From contig NZ_JAPJDO010000022.1 of assembly GCF_026242045.1 (NCBI RefSeq), positions 34,829 to 98,828 of the forward strand: 64,000 bases of DNA, read 5' to 3'. The notes under the pieces were generated by a model. It had not been told where the DNA came from, did no database searches, and was given only the letters and a program-made list of their open reading frames with translations. Shown here piece after piece: positions 31,887-39,823 of the stretch (position 1 is the stretch's first letter; the number at the start of each line of letters is the position of its first letter). This DNA comes from Mycobacterium pinniadriaticum (GTDB taxonomy: Bacteria > Actinomycetota > Actinomycetes > Mycobacteriales > Mycobacteriaceae). The translations under genes were made by a program, and so were the position numbers.

Positions 31887-32608
31887 GCGGGGCCGCTCGC
31901 CTGTGCGGCCAGCATGCCGCGCAGATGGGCCGCGAATCCGGCTGGGGCACGGCCAATCTGACGCGCTGAGGTGAGCACCGAAAGTCCTGTGTCCCGGCGG
32001 ATGCGATATCCGGCCAGCTCGAAACGGCGCACCAGATCGACATCCTCGGCGCTCGCCAACGGGGCGAAACCGCCGACGCGCCAATACGCGTCTGCCGTGA
32101 ATCCCATGTTCGCGCCGTGGATGTGCTCATGATCGCCACGGCCGGGATGAATCTTGGAGTGATAGGCGCGAAGGTAACGGCGGGCTGCCGCAGCCGGGAT
32201 GTCCCGCCAGCTGTTGACACGGACGACGCCGAGCACCATATCGGCGTTCGCGGTGAGCTGGCGGAGTAACCAGTTCGCATCGACTCGACTGTCGGCGTCG
32301 GTCGTCGCATACCATGTGGTCCCGCACCCGACGTCGCCGTCGATGTGCGTGTGGGCGTAGGAGAACCCCGCGGCGCGCGCTACGCCGACATTGCGGGCAT
32401 CGACCGGAATGAAGTGGACATTCGGCCCGAATCGGCTGTCCAGCACACCACTTCCGTCGTCGCACGAGTCCAAGACCACGACGATGTCGACGGGTATCTG
32501 CACCCGGGCGGCAGCCACGAGTACCGCCCTCAGGCATCCGGGCAACGCCGACGCCTCGTTGTGGGCGGGTATCACGACAACCGCTTGGGCGAAACCTCCT
32601 TGGATCAC
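31883..32608 (-). CDS. Family 2 glycosyltransferase
   Basis: 241 residues with the GT-A fold: VVVIPAHNEASALPGCL (nucleotide-sugar site), VVLDSCDDGS, a DTDA-like metal site TTDADSRVDANWL, an acceptor region GANMGFTADAYWRVGGF and the catalytic-base-like SAEDVDLVRRFELAG. It transfers a sugar from a nucleotide donor; there is no membrane segment, so it is soluble or peripheral. GTG 32608 is used, though AAGGAGG lies just inside the gene and a later start cannot be excluded. First gene of the GT2 - dehydrogenase - PIG-L - NodS operon. Donor and acceptor unknown. Confidence 0.83.
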   Translation of the reverse strand: MIQGGFAQAVVVIPAHNEASALPGCLRAVLVAAARVQIPVDIVVVLDSCDDGSGVLDSRFGPNVHFIPVDARNVGVARAAGFSYAHTHIDGDVGCGTTWYATTDADSRVDANWLLRQLTANADMVLGVVRVNSWRDIPAAAARRYLRAYHSKIHPGRGDHEHIHGANMGFTADAYWRVGGFAPLASAEDVDLVRRFELAGYRIRRDTGLSVLTSARQIGRAPAGFAAHLRGMLAAQASGPA

Positions 32609-32638
32609 GCCTATTCAGATAGCCACTGAAAGCGCATT

Positions 32639-33136
32639 TCACACCACGGACAGGTAGCGCTGCGTGATCACCCGCTGGATCAGCGAGGCGACCGGCGCCC
32701 CGACCTGGCTCCACCACGTCGCGGGTGTGGAAAACGCCACCACCTCGGCGTGCACGGATTCATCGGCGGGCTGGAAACGCACGCCGAACATCTCTTCGCC
32801 CGACACCGCATGGCCGGGCAGACTTCCGTAGGCGAAACCACGCCGGTTGGGCTCGTCGATCACATAGACCACCCGGCACGGCGCGTTGAACGGTCCCAGC
32901 CGGCCCAGTACATCCGTGCCGACCTCGGCCACCTCGGTGGTGGCCGAGACCCGCAGTCCGGCACCACGCAGCATCCCGTAGCGCATCACCGCACCGGCCG
33001 CCTGCTCAAAACGGGCCCGCCCGCTGCCGATCCGCGAGGACAACCGGACGTGGTGATAGCCGACCGGCAGGTCCGCCGCGGTCGCACCGACCTCAGTGTA
33101 GGTCAACGGGCGGCCGGCCAGGTCGCTGAGCTTCAC
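32639..33136 (-). CDS. DUF1990 family protein
   Basis: 165 residues from GTG 33136, seven bases downstream of AAGGTGG. The DUF1990 pattern is visible: LTYTEVGAT, GYHHVRLSSRIGSG, FEQAAGAVMRYGML, VYVIDEPNRRGFAYGSLPGHAVSGEE in parts, and VVAFSTPATWWSQVG. This family, found in actinobacteria and plants, has a START/SRPBCC-like beta-rich fold and no proven function. It ends 31 bases... upstream of the GT2 gene in map order (30 bases between its stop and the GT2 start), so it might be co-transcribed with that operon, but it lacks the tight overlaps seen there. Confidence 0.78.
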   Translation of the reverse strand: MKLSDLAGRPLTYTEVGATAADLPVGYHHVRLSSRIGSGRARFEQAAGAVMRYGMLRGAGLRVSATTEVAEVGTDVLGRLGPFNAPCRVVYVIDEPNRRGFAYGSLPGHAVSGEEMFGVRFQPADESVHAEVVAFSTPATWWSQVGAPVASLIQRVITQRYLSVV

Positions 33137-33291
33137 GGATCCACCTTGCCATCTGCGCCGTCGTCGGCGGGTCATGTGCGCCGCTCCTCCTGATCGCTCG
33201 TGCCTCGCTCTGCATCGTCGTCGGCGGGGTCATTGGGTTCCGTACTGTCGAGGAGGTAACTCGCCGACATCCGGCGGCATACGGTAACCAG

Positions 33292-33939
33292 GTGGCAGAG
33301 GACATGACGGCGATCGGTGAAACCGTGGCGGCACTGCACCCCGGCGGAGGATTCAACCCGCCGGAACCGACCACCAAGGGTGGCCCCGACTACGGGCGGT
33401 TCATCGGGGCGGTGCGTGATCTGCAGGATCGTGCCCGCGCTGTCGACGCGCCCGACGAGGTGATCACCAGGGCCGCCGACCTGCTGGAGCAGGTCTCGAC
33501 GCTGCTGACGCCCTACGACGCCGACGAATGGACGGCGCCATCGGGTCGGCGGATGGACCTGCCGATGCGCGGCAGCATCGTCAGCATCCCCAACGAAACG
33601 GAGGTGGGCGCGGACGGGCGGCTACGCGGCTGCGCCCGGTTCCGGCGCTATCACCTGGGCCGCAACGGGGCCGTGCACGGCGGCTTCATCGCGCACCTCT
33701 TCGATTCGGTGCTGGGCAAGACCTCGTTCCTGGTCACCGGCGGGCCTTACCAGCGGACCGCATATCTGCACGTCAACTACCGCAAGATCGTGCCGATCGA
33801 GAAAGAACTGCAGGTCGACGCCGGGGTGCTGCGCACCGAGGGCCGCAAGATCTACGTCGACGTCCGGCTCTGCGACGGCGACGAGCTGCTCGCCGACGGT
33901 GAGGGGCTGTTCGTGCTGCTGAAACCGGGACAGCCGTGA
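33292..33939 (+). CDS. PaaI/THEM4-type hotdog thioesterase
   Basis: 215 residues. The C-terminal half is a hotdog thioesterase: GRNGAVHGGFIAHLFDSVLG (HGG with the catalytic acidic/Asn region), TAYLHVNYRKIVPIEKELQVDAG and RKIYVDVRLCDGDELLADGEGLFV in outline. The N-terminal 100 residues are a helical extension common to mycobacterial members. It hydrolyses an acyl-CoA thioester in the cytoplasm. GTG 33292 is the start; the next gene overlaps its stop by a GTGA. Substrate chain length cannot be judged. Confidence 0.8.
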   Translation: MAEDMTAIGETVAALHPGGGFNPPEPTTKGGPDYGRFIGAVRDLQDRARAVDAPDEVITRAADLLEQVSTLLTPYDADEWTAPSGRRMDLPMRGSIVSIPNETEVGADGRLRGCARFRRYHLGRNGAVHGGFIAHLFDSVLGKTSFLVTGGPYQRTAYLHVNYRKIVPIEKELQVDAGVLRTEGRKIYVDVRLCDGDELLADGEGLFVLLKPGQP

Positions 33940-34349
33940 AACGTCGGTTGCGCCAGTGGGCGCGGCTGCGTGACCGGCTGCGGGAGCGACCGGTCGCCGA
34001 CTTCGGCTACCGCGTGGTGGTGGGCGTCGTCGGGCTGGCCGTGCTGCTGGTCGGGATCGTTGCCATCCCGTACCCGGGCCCGGGCTGGGCGATCGTGTTT
34101 CTCGGACTGGCGATCCTGGCCACCGAGTTCTACTGGGCGCACCGCGCCCTGACGTTCACCCGCGGCCGCTACGACGGTGCGATGGTGTGGTTCCGCAGGC
34201 AGGGCTGGTGGGTGCAGGCGCTCGGCGCGGTGTTCACCGCCGCGGTGGTGGTGACCACGCTATGGCTGGTCGGCGCGGTGGGCTGGTCTGCGGGACTACT
34301 GGGCTTGGATCATCCCGCATTGGACAGCCCCATCGGCCTCGGTGCCTGA
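33936..34349 (+). CDS. TIGR02611-type small membrane protein
   Basis: 137 residues with a basic N-terminus (KRRLRQWARLRDRLRERP), two adjacent membrane segments around the conserved AIPYPGPGWAIVFLGLAILATEF core, and a third helix (LGAVFTAAVVVTTLWLVGAV). The PGPGW motif marks the TIGR02611 / PGPGW family of actinobacterial membrane proteins, function unknown. The GTG start overlaps the thioesterase stop by four bases, so the pair is co-expressed. It is followed by thrS after 84 bases. Confidence 0.75.
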   Translation: MKRRLRQWARLRDRLRERPVADFGYRVVVGVVGLAVLLVGIVAIPYPGPGWAIVFLGLAILATEFYWAHRALTFTRGRYDGAMVWFRRQGWWVQALGAVFTAAVVVTTLWLVGAVGWSAGLLGLDHPALDSPIGLGA

Positions 34350-34433
34350 CCAGCGCCCCGATAGCATGGTCGCGTCCGACCGCAGACATCTGCGGTGTTC
34401 GACTGTGTCCGTATCTGCCGAAAGAGGCCAACG

Positions 34434-36485
34434 ATGAGCGCCCCCGTACACCCCGCCCCAGCAGCCCCGATCCGGGTGCCTGCCGGGACTACCGCGGGCG
34501 CGGCGGTGCGCGACGCCGGACTGCCGGGCCGTGGTGAACCCGGCGCGATCGTCGTCGTTCGCGACGGCGAGGACAAGCTGCGTGATCTGAGCTGGACGCC
34601 CGACGTCGACGTCGAGGTCACCCCGGTGGCCGCCGACACCGACGAGGGCCGCAGCGTGATCCGGCATTCGGCTGCCCACGTGCTGGCCCAGGCGGTACAG
34701 GAACTCTTCCCCCAGGCCAAGCTGGGCATCGGGCCGCCGATCACCGACGGCTTCTACTACGACTTCGACGTGCCCGAGGCGTTCACGCCCGAGGACCTGG
34801 AGAAGCTCGAAAAGCGCATGCAGAAGATCGTCAAGGACGGCCAGCTGTTCTCGCGACGGGTCTACGAGTCCAAAGACGAAGCCCGAGCCGAACTCGCGAG
34901 CGAGCCATACAAGCTCGAGCTGGTAGACGACAAATCCGGTGACGCCGACATCATGGAAGTCGGCGGCGACGAATTGACCGCCTACGACAACCTCAACCCC
35001 CGGACCCGTGAACGGATTTGGGGTGACCTCTGCCGCGGGCCGCACATCCCCACCACCCGCTACATTCCTGCGTTCAAGCTGACCCGCAGTTCGGCCGCGT
35101 ACTGGCGGGGTGACCAGAACAACGCCAGCCTGCAACGCATCTACGGCACCGCATGGGAGTCGCAGGAGGCCCTGGACCGCCACCTCGAGTTGCTCGAAGA
35201 GGCTGCGCGCCGCGACCACCGAAAGCTCGGCGTCGAGCTGGACCTGTTCAGTTTCCCCGACGAATTAGGTTCTGGCCTACCGGTTTTCCATCCCAAGGGT
35301 GGCATCATCCGGCGAGAGCTGGAGGACTATTCACGCCGCAAACACGAGCAGGCCGGCTACGAGTTCGTCAACACGCCGCACATCACCAAGGAACAGCTCT
35401 ACATCACCTCGGGGCACCTGGAGTGGTATGCCGACGGCATGTTCCCGCCGATGCACATCGACGCGGAGTTCGACGAGGACGGGACGCTGCGCAAACCGGG
35501 TCAGGATTACTACCTCAAGCCGATGAACTGCCCGATGCACCACCTGATCTATCGGTCGCGGGGCCGGTCGTATCGGGAACTTCCGTTGCGGCTCTTCGAA
35601 TTCGGCTCGGTGTACCGCTACGAGAAGTCCGGGGTGGTGCACGGCCTGACCCGGGTCCGCGGCATGACGCAGGACGACGCGCACATCTACACCACCCGCG
35701 AGCAGATGCGCGACGAACTGGCCTCGCTGCTGCAGTTCGTCCTCGACCTGCTGGCCGACTACGGGCTCAACGACTTCTATCTGGAGCTCTCGACGAAGAA
35801 CCCCGAGAAGGCCGTCGGCTCCGACCAGATGTGGGAGGAAGCCACCGAGACCCTGCGTGAAGTCGCCGAGGCATCCGGCCTGCATCTGGTGCCCGATCCT
35901 GGTGGTGCGGCGTTCTACGGGCCCAAGATTTCCGTGCAGGTCAAAGACGCGCTGGGCCGCAGCTGGCAGATGTCGACCATCCAGCTCGATTTCAATATGC
36001 CCGACCGGTTCGAGCTGGAGTACACCGCCGCCGACGGAACCCGCAAGCGACCGGTGTTGATCCACCGCGCGCTGTTCGGTTCGATCGAGCGGTTCTTCGG
36101 GGTGCTCACCGAGCACTACGCGGGCGCCTTCCCGGCGTGGCTGGCGCCGGTGCAGGTGGTGGCGATCCCCGTCGCCGAGGGTCACCTGCCGTATCTGGAA
36201 GATGTTGCCGCGGAGCTGAAATCACGCGGGGTGCGCGTCGAGGTCGATTCCAGCGATGATCGGATGGCCAAGAAGATCGTCAACCACACCAACCAGAAGG
36301 TGCCGTTCATGTTGCTCGCGGGAGACCGCGACGTCGACGCCGGCGCGGTGAGCTTCCGGTTCGGTGACCGCAGTCAGATCAACGGAGTGCCCCGTCATCA
36401 GGCGGTCGCGGCGATCGTGAAGTGGATCGCCGACCGTGAGAATACCGCTCCCACAGCCGAACTGGTGAAGGTCGACGGTGTCTGA
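34434..36485 (+). CDS. thrS: Threonyl-tRNA synthetase
   Basis: 683 residues, standard for class II ThrRS: a TGS domain (1-70), the editing domain with the HSAAHVLAQAVQELFP motif, the catalytic core with class II motif 2 and zinc ligands (LKPMNCPMHHLIYRSRGRSYRELPLR in parts), motif 3 near RALFGSIERFFGVLTEHYAGAFP in outline, and the anticodon-binding domain from VQVVAIPVAEGHL. It charges tRNA-Thr. ATG 34434 has AAAGAGG upstream. No T-box leader is seen. It heads the conserved thrS - HIT - pgsA - patA - pimA - Nudix operon of mycobacteria, overlapping the next gene by eight bases. Confidence 0.97.
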   Translation: MSAPVHPAPAAPIRVPAGTTAGAAVRDAGLPGRGEPGAIVVVRDGEDKLRDLSWTPDVDVEVTPVAADTDEGRSVIRHSAAHVLAQAVQELFPQAKLGIGPPITDGFYYDFDVPEAFTPEDLEKLEKRMQKIVKDGQLFSRRVYESKDEARAELASEPYKLELVDDKSGDADIMEVGGDELTAYDNLNPRTRERIWGDLCRGPHIPTTRYIPAFKLTRSSAAYWRGDQNNASLQRIYGTAWESQEALDRHLELLEEAARRDHRKLGVELDLFSFPDELGSGLPVFHPKGGIIRRELEDYSRRKHEQAGYEFVNTPHITKEQLYITSGHLEWYADGMFPPMHIDAEFDEDGTLRKPGQDYYLKPMNCPMHHLIYRSRGRSYRELPLRLFEFGSVYRYEKSGVVHGLTRVRGMTQDDAHIYTTREQMRDELASLLQFVLDLLADYGLNDFYLELSTKNPEKAVGSDQMWEEATETLREVAEASGLHLVPDPGGAAFYGPKISVQVKDALGRSWQMSTIQLDFNMPDRFELEYTAADGTRKRPVLIHRALFGSIERFFGVLTEHYAGAFPAWLAPVQVVAIPVAEGHLPYLEDVAAELKSRGVRVEVDSSDDRMAKKIVNHTNQKVPFMLLAGDRDVDAGAVSFRFGDRSQINGVPRHQAVAAIVKWIADRENTAPTAELVKVDGV

Positions 36486-37026
36486 GGACTCGATCGTCGA
36501 CCGGGGTGTCGGTGAACCCGACCGCCTGCAGCGCCTGTGGACCCCACACCGGATGAGCTACATACTCGATGTGCCGGCGCAGCAGAAGTCGTCCGAACCC
36601 TCAGCGCCGTTCACCGAGATCCCCACCCTGCCCGACGAAGACGGCCTCGTGGTCGCCCGTGGCGAGCAGGTCTACGTGGTGCTCAACCTCTACCCGTATA
36701 ACCCCGGCCACCTGATGGTGGTGCCCTACCGGCAGGTGTCGGAGCTGGAAGACCTCACCGCGGGTGAAAGCGTGGAGCTGATGGCCTTCACCCAGAAGGC
36801 GATTCGCGTCATCAAATCGGTGTCGCATCCGGACGGGTTCAACGTCGGGCTCAACCTCGGCAAGTCGGCGGGCGGGTCGCTGGCCGAGCACCTGCACATG
36901 CATGTGGTGCCGCGCTGGGCCGGCGACGCCAACTTCATCACGATCGTCGGAGAGACCAAGGTCATCCCGCAGTTGCTGCGCGACACCCGCCGACTGCTGG
37001 CCGAGGAATGGGCCGGCCAGCCGTGA
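36478..37026 (+). CDS. HIT-family Ap4A phosphorylase (Rv2613c orthologue)
   Basis: 182 residues. The histidine triad is HLHMHVVPRW (His 138/140/142), preceded by YPYNPGHLMVVPYR. The M. tuberculosis orthologue Rv2613c, at the same place between thrS and pgsA1, is a diadenosine tetraphosphate phosphorylase. It would recycle Ap4A, a by-product of aminoacyl-tRNA synthetases, so its coupling to thrS is functionally sensible. GTG 36478 lies inside the thrS 3' end; its stop overlaps the next start (GTGA). The N-terminal 45 residues are a family-specific extension. Confidence 0.93.
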   Translation: MSEDSIVDRGVGEPDRLQRLWTPHRMSYILDVPAQQKSSEPSAPFTEIPTLPDEDGLVVARGEQVYVVLNLYPYNPGHLMVVPYRQVSELEDLTAGESVELMAFTQKAIRVIKSVSHPDGFNVGLNLGKSAGGSLAEHLHMHVVPRWAGDANFITIVGETKVIPQLLRDTRRLLAEEWAGQP

Positions 37027-37703
37027 GCGACTTCTACCTGATGACCCGCGCGGCGTACGCCAAGCTCAGTACGCCGTTGGCCAAGGGGGCACTGAAGATC
37101 GGGCTGACCCCCGACATGGTCACGATCATCGGCACCGCGGGATCGGTGCTGGCCGCGCTGACCCTGTTCCCGATCGGTCAATTGTGGTGGGGCACGCTGG
37201 CCGTCTGGTTCTTCGTGCTCGCCGACATGCTCGACGGGGCGATGGCCCGCGAGCGCGGCGGTGGCACCCGCTTCGGTGCCGTCCTCGACGCCACCTGTGA
37301 TCGCATCAGCGACGGCGCGGTGTTCTGCGGGTTGCTGTGGTGGGCGGCATTCGGGCTGCGGAGCTCGTCGCTGGTGGTAGCGACGCTGATCTGTCTGGTG
37401 ACCTCGCAGGTGATCTCGTATGTCAAGGCCCGTGCCGAGGCCAGCGGCCTGCAGGGCGGTGGCGGTCTCATCGAGCGCCCCGAGCGGCTGATCATCGTGC
37501 TGGTGGGCGCCGGCCTCGCCGACCTGCCGTACTTCCCGATGCCGGTGGTGCTGCACGTCGCCATGTGGTTGCTGGCCGTCACCAGCCTGGTGACGGTGGG
37601 CCAGCGGGTGCATTCGGTGCGAAGCAGTCCGGGCGCGATGGACAAGATCGCACCGGCCAGCTCGCCTCCCGCCGGTGACGAGTCTGGAGGCACCGAGCAG
37701 TGA
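37023..37703 (+). CDS. pgsA: Phosphatidylinositol phosphate synthase (CDP-alcohol phosphatidyltransferase)
   Basis: 226 residues, six membrane helices. The CDP-alcohol motif is complete, D68-x2-D71-G72-x2-A75-R76-x8-G85-x3-D89-x3-D93, the metal and CDP-diacylglycerol site. In mycobacteria PgsA1 joins CDP-diacylglycerol with inositol 1-phosphate to give phosphatidylinositol phosphate, the precursor of PI, PIMs, LM and LAM, and is essential. Position before patA and pimA confirms this role rather than PG or cardiolipin synthesis. Coupled to the HIT gene by GTGA and to patA by overlap. The C-terminal tail is hydrophilic. Confidence 0.95.
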   Translation: MSDFYLMTRAAYAKLSTPLAKGALKIGLTPDMVTIIGTAGSVLAALTLFPIGQLWWGTLAVWFFVLADMLDGAMARERGGGTRFGAVLDATCDRISDGAVFCGLLWWAAFGLRSSSLVVATLICLVTSQVISYVKARAEASGLQGGGGLIERPERLIIVLVGAGLADLPYFPMPVVLHVAMWLLAVTSLVTVGQRVHSVRSSPGAMDKIAPASSPPAGDESGGTEQ

Positions 37704-38662
37704 TCAGCACACCGGCGCAGCTGTGGACAGCGGGCCGCAGGCGGCTCCCGCGCGGCGCGCATCTCAGCGACCTGGGCTACGCCGCGGGTTGGCGGTTGGT
37801 GCGGGCGATGCCGGAGTTCGTGGCGCGCAACGCTTTCGACGCAGGGGCGTGGTATGCCGCGCAGGGCGGCGGGCCCGGGCAGCTGCGCAAGAACCTGGCC
37901 CGGGTGATCGGCACGACTCCCGCCGAGGTGCCGGATTCGCTGGTTCGTGCTTCGCTGGCCTCTTACGCCCGATACTGGCGGGAGGCATTCCGGTTGCCGA
38001 CGATGGACCTTGAGGCCGTCGCGCGTCGCCTCGCCGAGCTGGTGATCGGTTCCGAGCACGTCGATGCGGCCTTCGAGGCCGGCCGCGGTGTCGTGCTGGC
38101 GCTTCCGCACAGTGGGAACTGGGACATGGCCGGGGTGTGGCTGGTCCACCACAGCGGCACCTTCACGACCGTCGCCGAGCGGCTCAAGCCCGAGTCTCTC
38201 TACCAGCGCTTTCTCGACTACCGGGAGAGCCTCGGCTTCGAGGTGCTGCCGCTCAACGGCGGCCAGTGCCCGCCGATGGAAGTGCTCGCCGAACGGCTGC
38301 GCGCGAATCGGGCGGTGTGCTTGATGGCCGACCGTGATCTCACGAAGTCCGGTGTGCAGGTTGACCTTTGTGGTGAACCGACGCGACTGCCGGCCGGGCC
38401 GGCGAAGTTGGCGATCGAGACCGGTGCGGCGCTGCTGCCCGCGCACGTCTACTACCAGGGCGATGACTGTGTCGTCCACATCTTCCCGCCGCTGGATTGC
38501 TCCAGCGGCGACGTCGGCGTCATCACCCAGAAGTTGGCCGACCGTTTCGGCGCGAACATCGCGGCGCACCCCGAGGATTGGCACATGCTGCAACCGCAGT
38601 GGCTGGCCGACCTGTCCGACGAGCGGCGGGCTCGCTTGGCGGATGGAGACGGGCGGACTTGA
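37700..38662 (+). CDS. patA: Phosphatidylinositol mannoside acyltransferase
   Basis: 320 residues of the lauroyl/myristoyl (HtrB-like) acyltransferase family. The catalytic box is PHSGNWDMAG (His 137, Asp 142), with a later conserved Glu-containing block VAERLKPESLYQRF. PatA adds palmitate to the 6-position of the mannose placed on inositol by PimA, at the cytoplasmic face of the plasma membrane. GTG 37700 overlaps pgsA, and the stop overlaps pimA (TGATG). Equivalent to Rv2611c. Confidence 0.94.
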   Translation: MISTPAQLWTAGRRRLPRGAHLSDLGYAAGWRLVRAMPEFVARNAFDAGAWYAAQGGGPGQLRKNLARVIGTTPAEVPDSLVRASLASYARYWREAFRLPTMDLEAVARRLAELVIGSEHVDAAFEAGRGVVLALPHSGNWDMAGVWLVHHSGTFTTVAERLKPESLYQRFLDYRESLGFEVLPLNGGQCPPMEVLAERLRANRAVCLMADRDLTKSGVQVDLCGEPTRLPAGPAKLAIETGAALLPAHVYYQGDDCVVHIFPPLDCSSGDVGVITQKLADRFGANIAAHPEDWHMLQPQWLADLSDERRARLADGDGRT

Positions 38663-39822
38663 TGCGGATCGGCATGGTCTGCCCGTACTCGTTCGACGTG
38701 CCCGGCGGGGTGCAGTCGCACATCCTGCAGCTTGCCGAAGTGATGCGTGACCGGGGCCATGAGGTCAGCGTGCTGGCGCCGTCGTCGCCGCATGTCGAGC
38801 TACCGGACTACGTCGTCTCCGGCGGGAAGGCGGTGCCGATTCCCTACAACGGCTCGGTGGCCAGGCTGCGGTTCGGCCCCGCCACCCACCGGCAGGTCAA
38901 AAGGTGGCTCGCACACGGCGACTTCGACGTACTGCACCTGCATGAACCCAACGCGCCCAGCCTGTCCATGCTGGCGCTGCAGGCGGCCGAAGGCCCGATC
39001 GTGGCGACCTTCCACACCTCGACCACCAAGTCGCTGACGCTCAGCGTCTTCCAGGGCATCTTGCGGCCCTATCACGAAAAGATCGTCGGCCGGATCGCGG
39101 TATCCGATCTGGCCCGGCGCTGGCAGATGGAGGCGCTGGGCTCCGACGCGGTCGAGATCCCCAACGGCGTCGACGTCGCCGCCCTGAAGTCGGCGCCGCT
39201 GTTGGCGGGCTACCCGCAGCCGGGCAAGACAGTGCTGTTCCTCGGTCGCTTCGACGAGCCCCGCAAGGGCATGGCGGTGCTGCTCGGCGCGTTGCCCGCG
39301 CTGGTGGAGAGGTTCGCCGACATCGAGATCCTGATCGTCGGGCGCGGCGACGAGGACGAGCTGCGAGACAAGTGCGGTGACCTGGCGGGCCATCTGCGAT
39401 TCCTCGGTCAGGTCGATGACGCCGAGAAGGCGGCCGCATTCCGCAGCGCCGACGTGTACTGCGCTCCGCACACCGGCGGTGAAAGCTTCGGCATCGTGCT
39501 GGTCGAGGCGATGGCCGCGGGCACTCCGGTGGTGGCCAGCGACCTCGACGCCTTCCGTAGGGTGCTGCTCGACGGAGAGGCCGGCCGGCTGGTTCCCGTC
39601 GACGATTCCGCGGCGCTGGCCGACGCACTGATCGAGGTCCTCGACGACGAGGCCCTGCGCCGGCGTTACGTCGCGGCGGCCGAGGTCGCGGTGCGCCGCT
39701 ACGACTGGCCGGTGGTGGCCGACCAGATCATGCGGGTCTACGAGACGGTGGCAGGCGGGGGTGCCAAGGTGCGGGTGGCGGGATCGGCGGGTAAGAGCGA
39801 AGCGACCCGGGATGTGACCTGA
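38662..39822 (+). CDS. pimA: Phosphatidyl-myo-inositol alpha-mannosyltransferase
   Basis: 386 residues, GT4 GT-B fold. N-terminal PYSFDVPGGVQSH holds the acceptor and donor Gly loop; FHTSTTKS, a basic patch for membrane docking, and EIPNGVD follow; the C-terminal donor domain carries VLFLGRFDEPRKGM and the EX7E motif TGGESFGIVLVEAMAAG. PimA adds the first mannose from GDP-mannose to PI and is essential in mycobacteria. The last residues (GSAGKSEATRDVT) come from an 18-bp repeat shared with 26.9 kb and may be a recent extension of the original tail. ATG 38662 overlaps the patA stop. Confidence 0.96.
   Translation: MRIGMVCPYSFDVPGGVQSHILQLAEVMRDRGHEVSVLAPSSPHVELPDYVVSGGKAVPIPYNGSVARLRFGPATHRQVKRWLAHGDFDVLHLHEPNAPSLSMLALQAAEGPIVATFHTSTTKSLTLSVFQGILRPYHEKIVGRIAVSDLARRWQMEALGSDAVEIPNGVDVAALKSAPLLAGYPQPGKTVLFLGRFDEPRKGMAVLLGALPALVERFADIEILIVGRGDEDELRDKCGDLAGHLRFLGQVDDAEKAAAFRSADVYCAPHTGGESFGIVLVEAMAAGTPVVASDLDAFRRVLLDGEAGRLVPVDDSAALADALIEVLDDEALRRRYVAAAEVAVRRYDWPVVADQIMRVYETVAGGGAKVRVAGSAGKSEATRDVT
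39795..39812 (+). repeat. Short repeat, copy 2, inside the pimA 3' end
   Basis: GAGCGAAGCGACCCGGGA, identical to 26945-26962. Here it is translated as part of KSEATRD, 11 bases before the pimA stop. Confidence 0.7.
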
Positions 39823-39823
39823 G

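Noticed and set aside
34350..34433. T-box or other leader riboswitch before thrS
   Set aside because: Only 84 bases lie between the genes and no T-box core (AGGGTGG-type) with tRNA-pairing stems was found.
34296..35219. 307-codon minus-strand ORF at the thrS 5' end
   Set aside because: Antisense to thrS, whose domains are complete; no family resemblance in the antisense frame.
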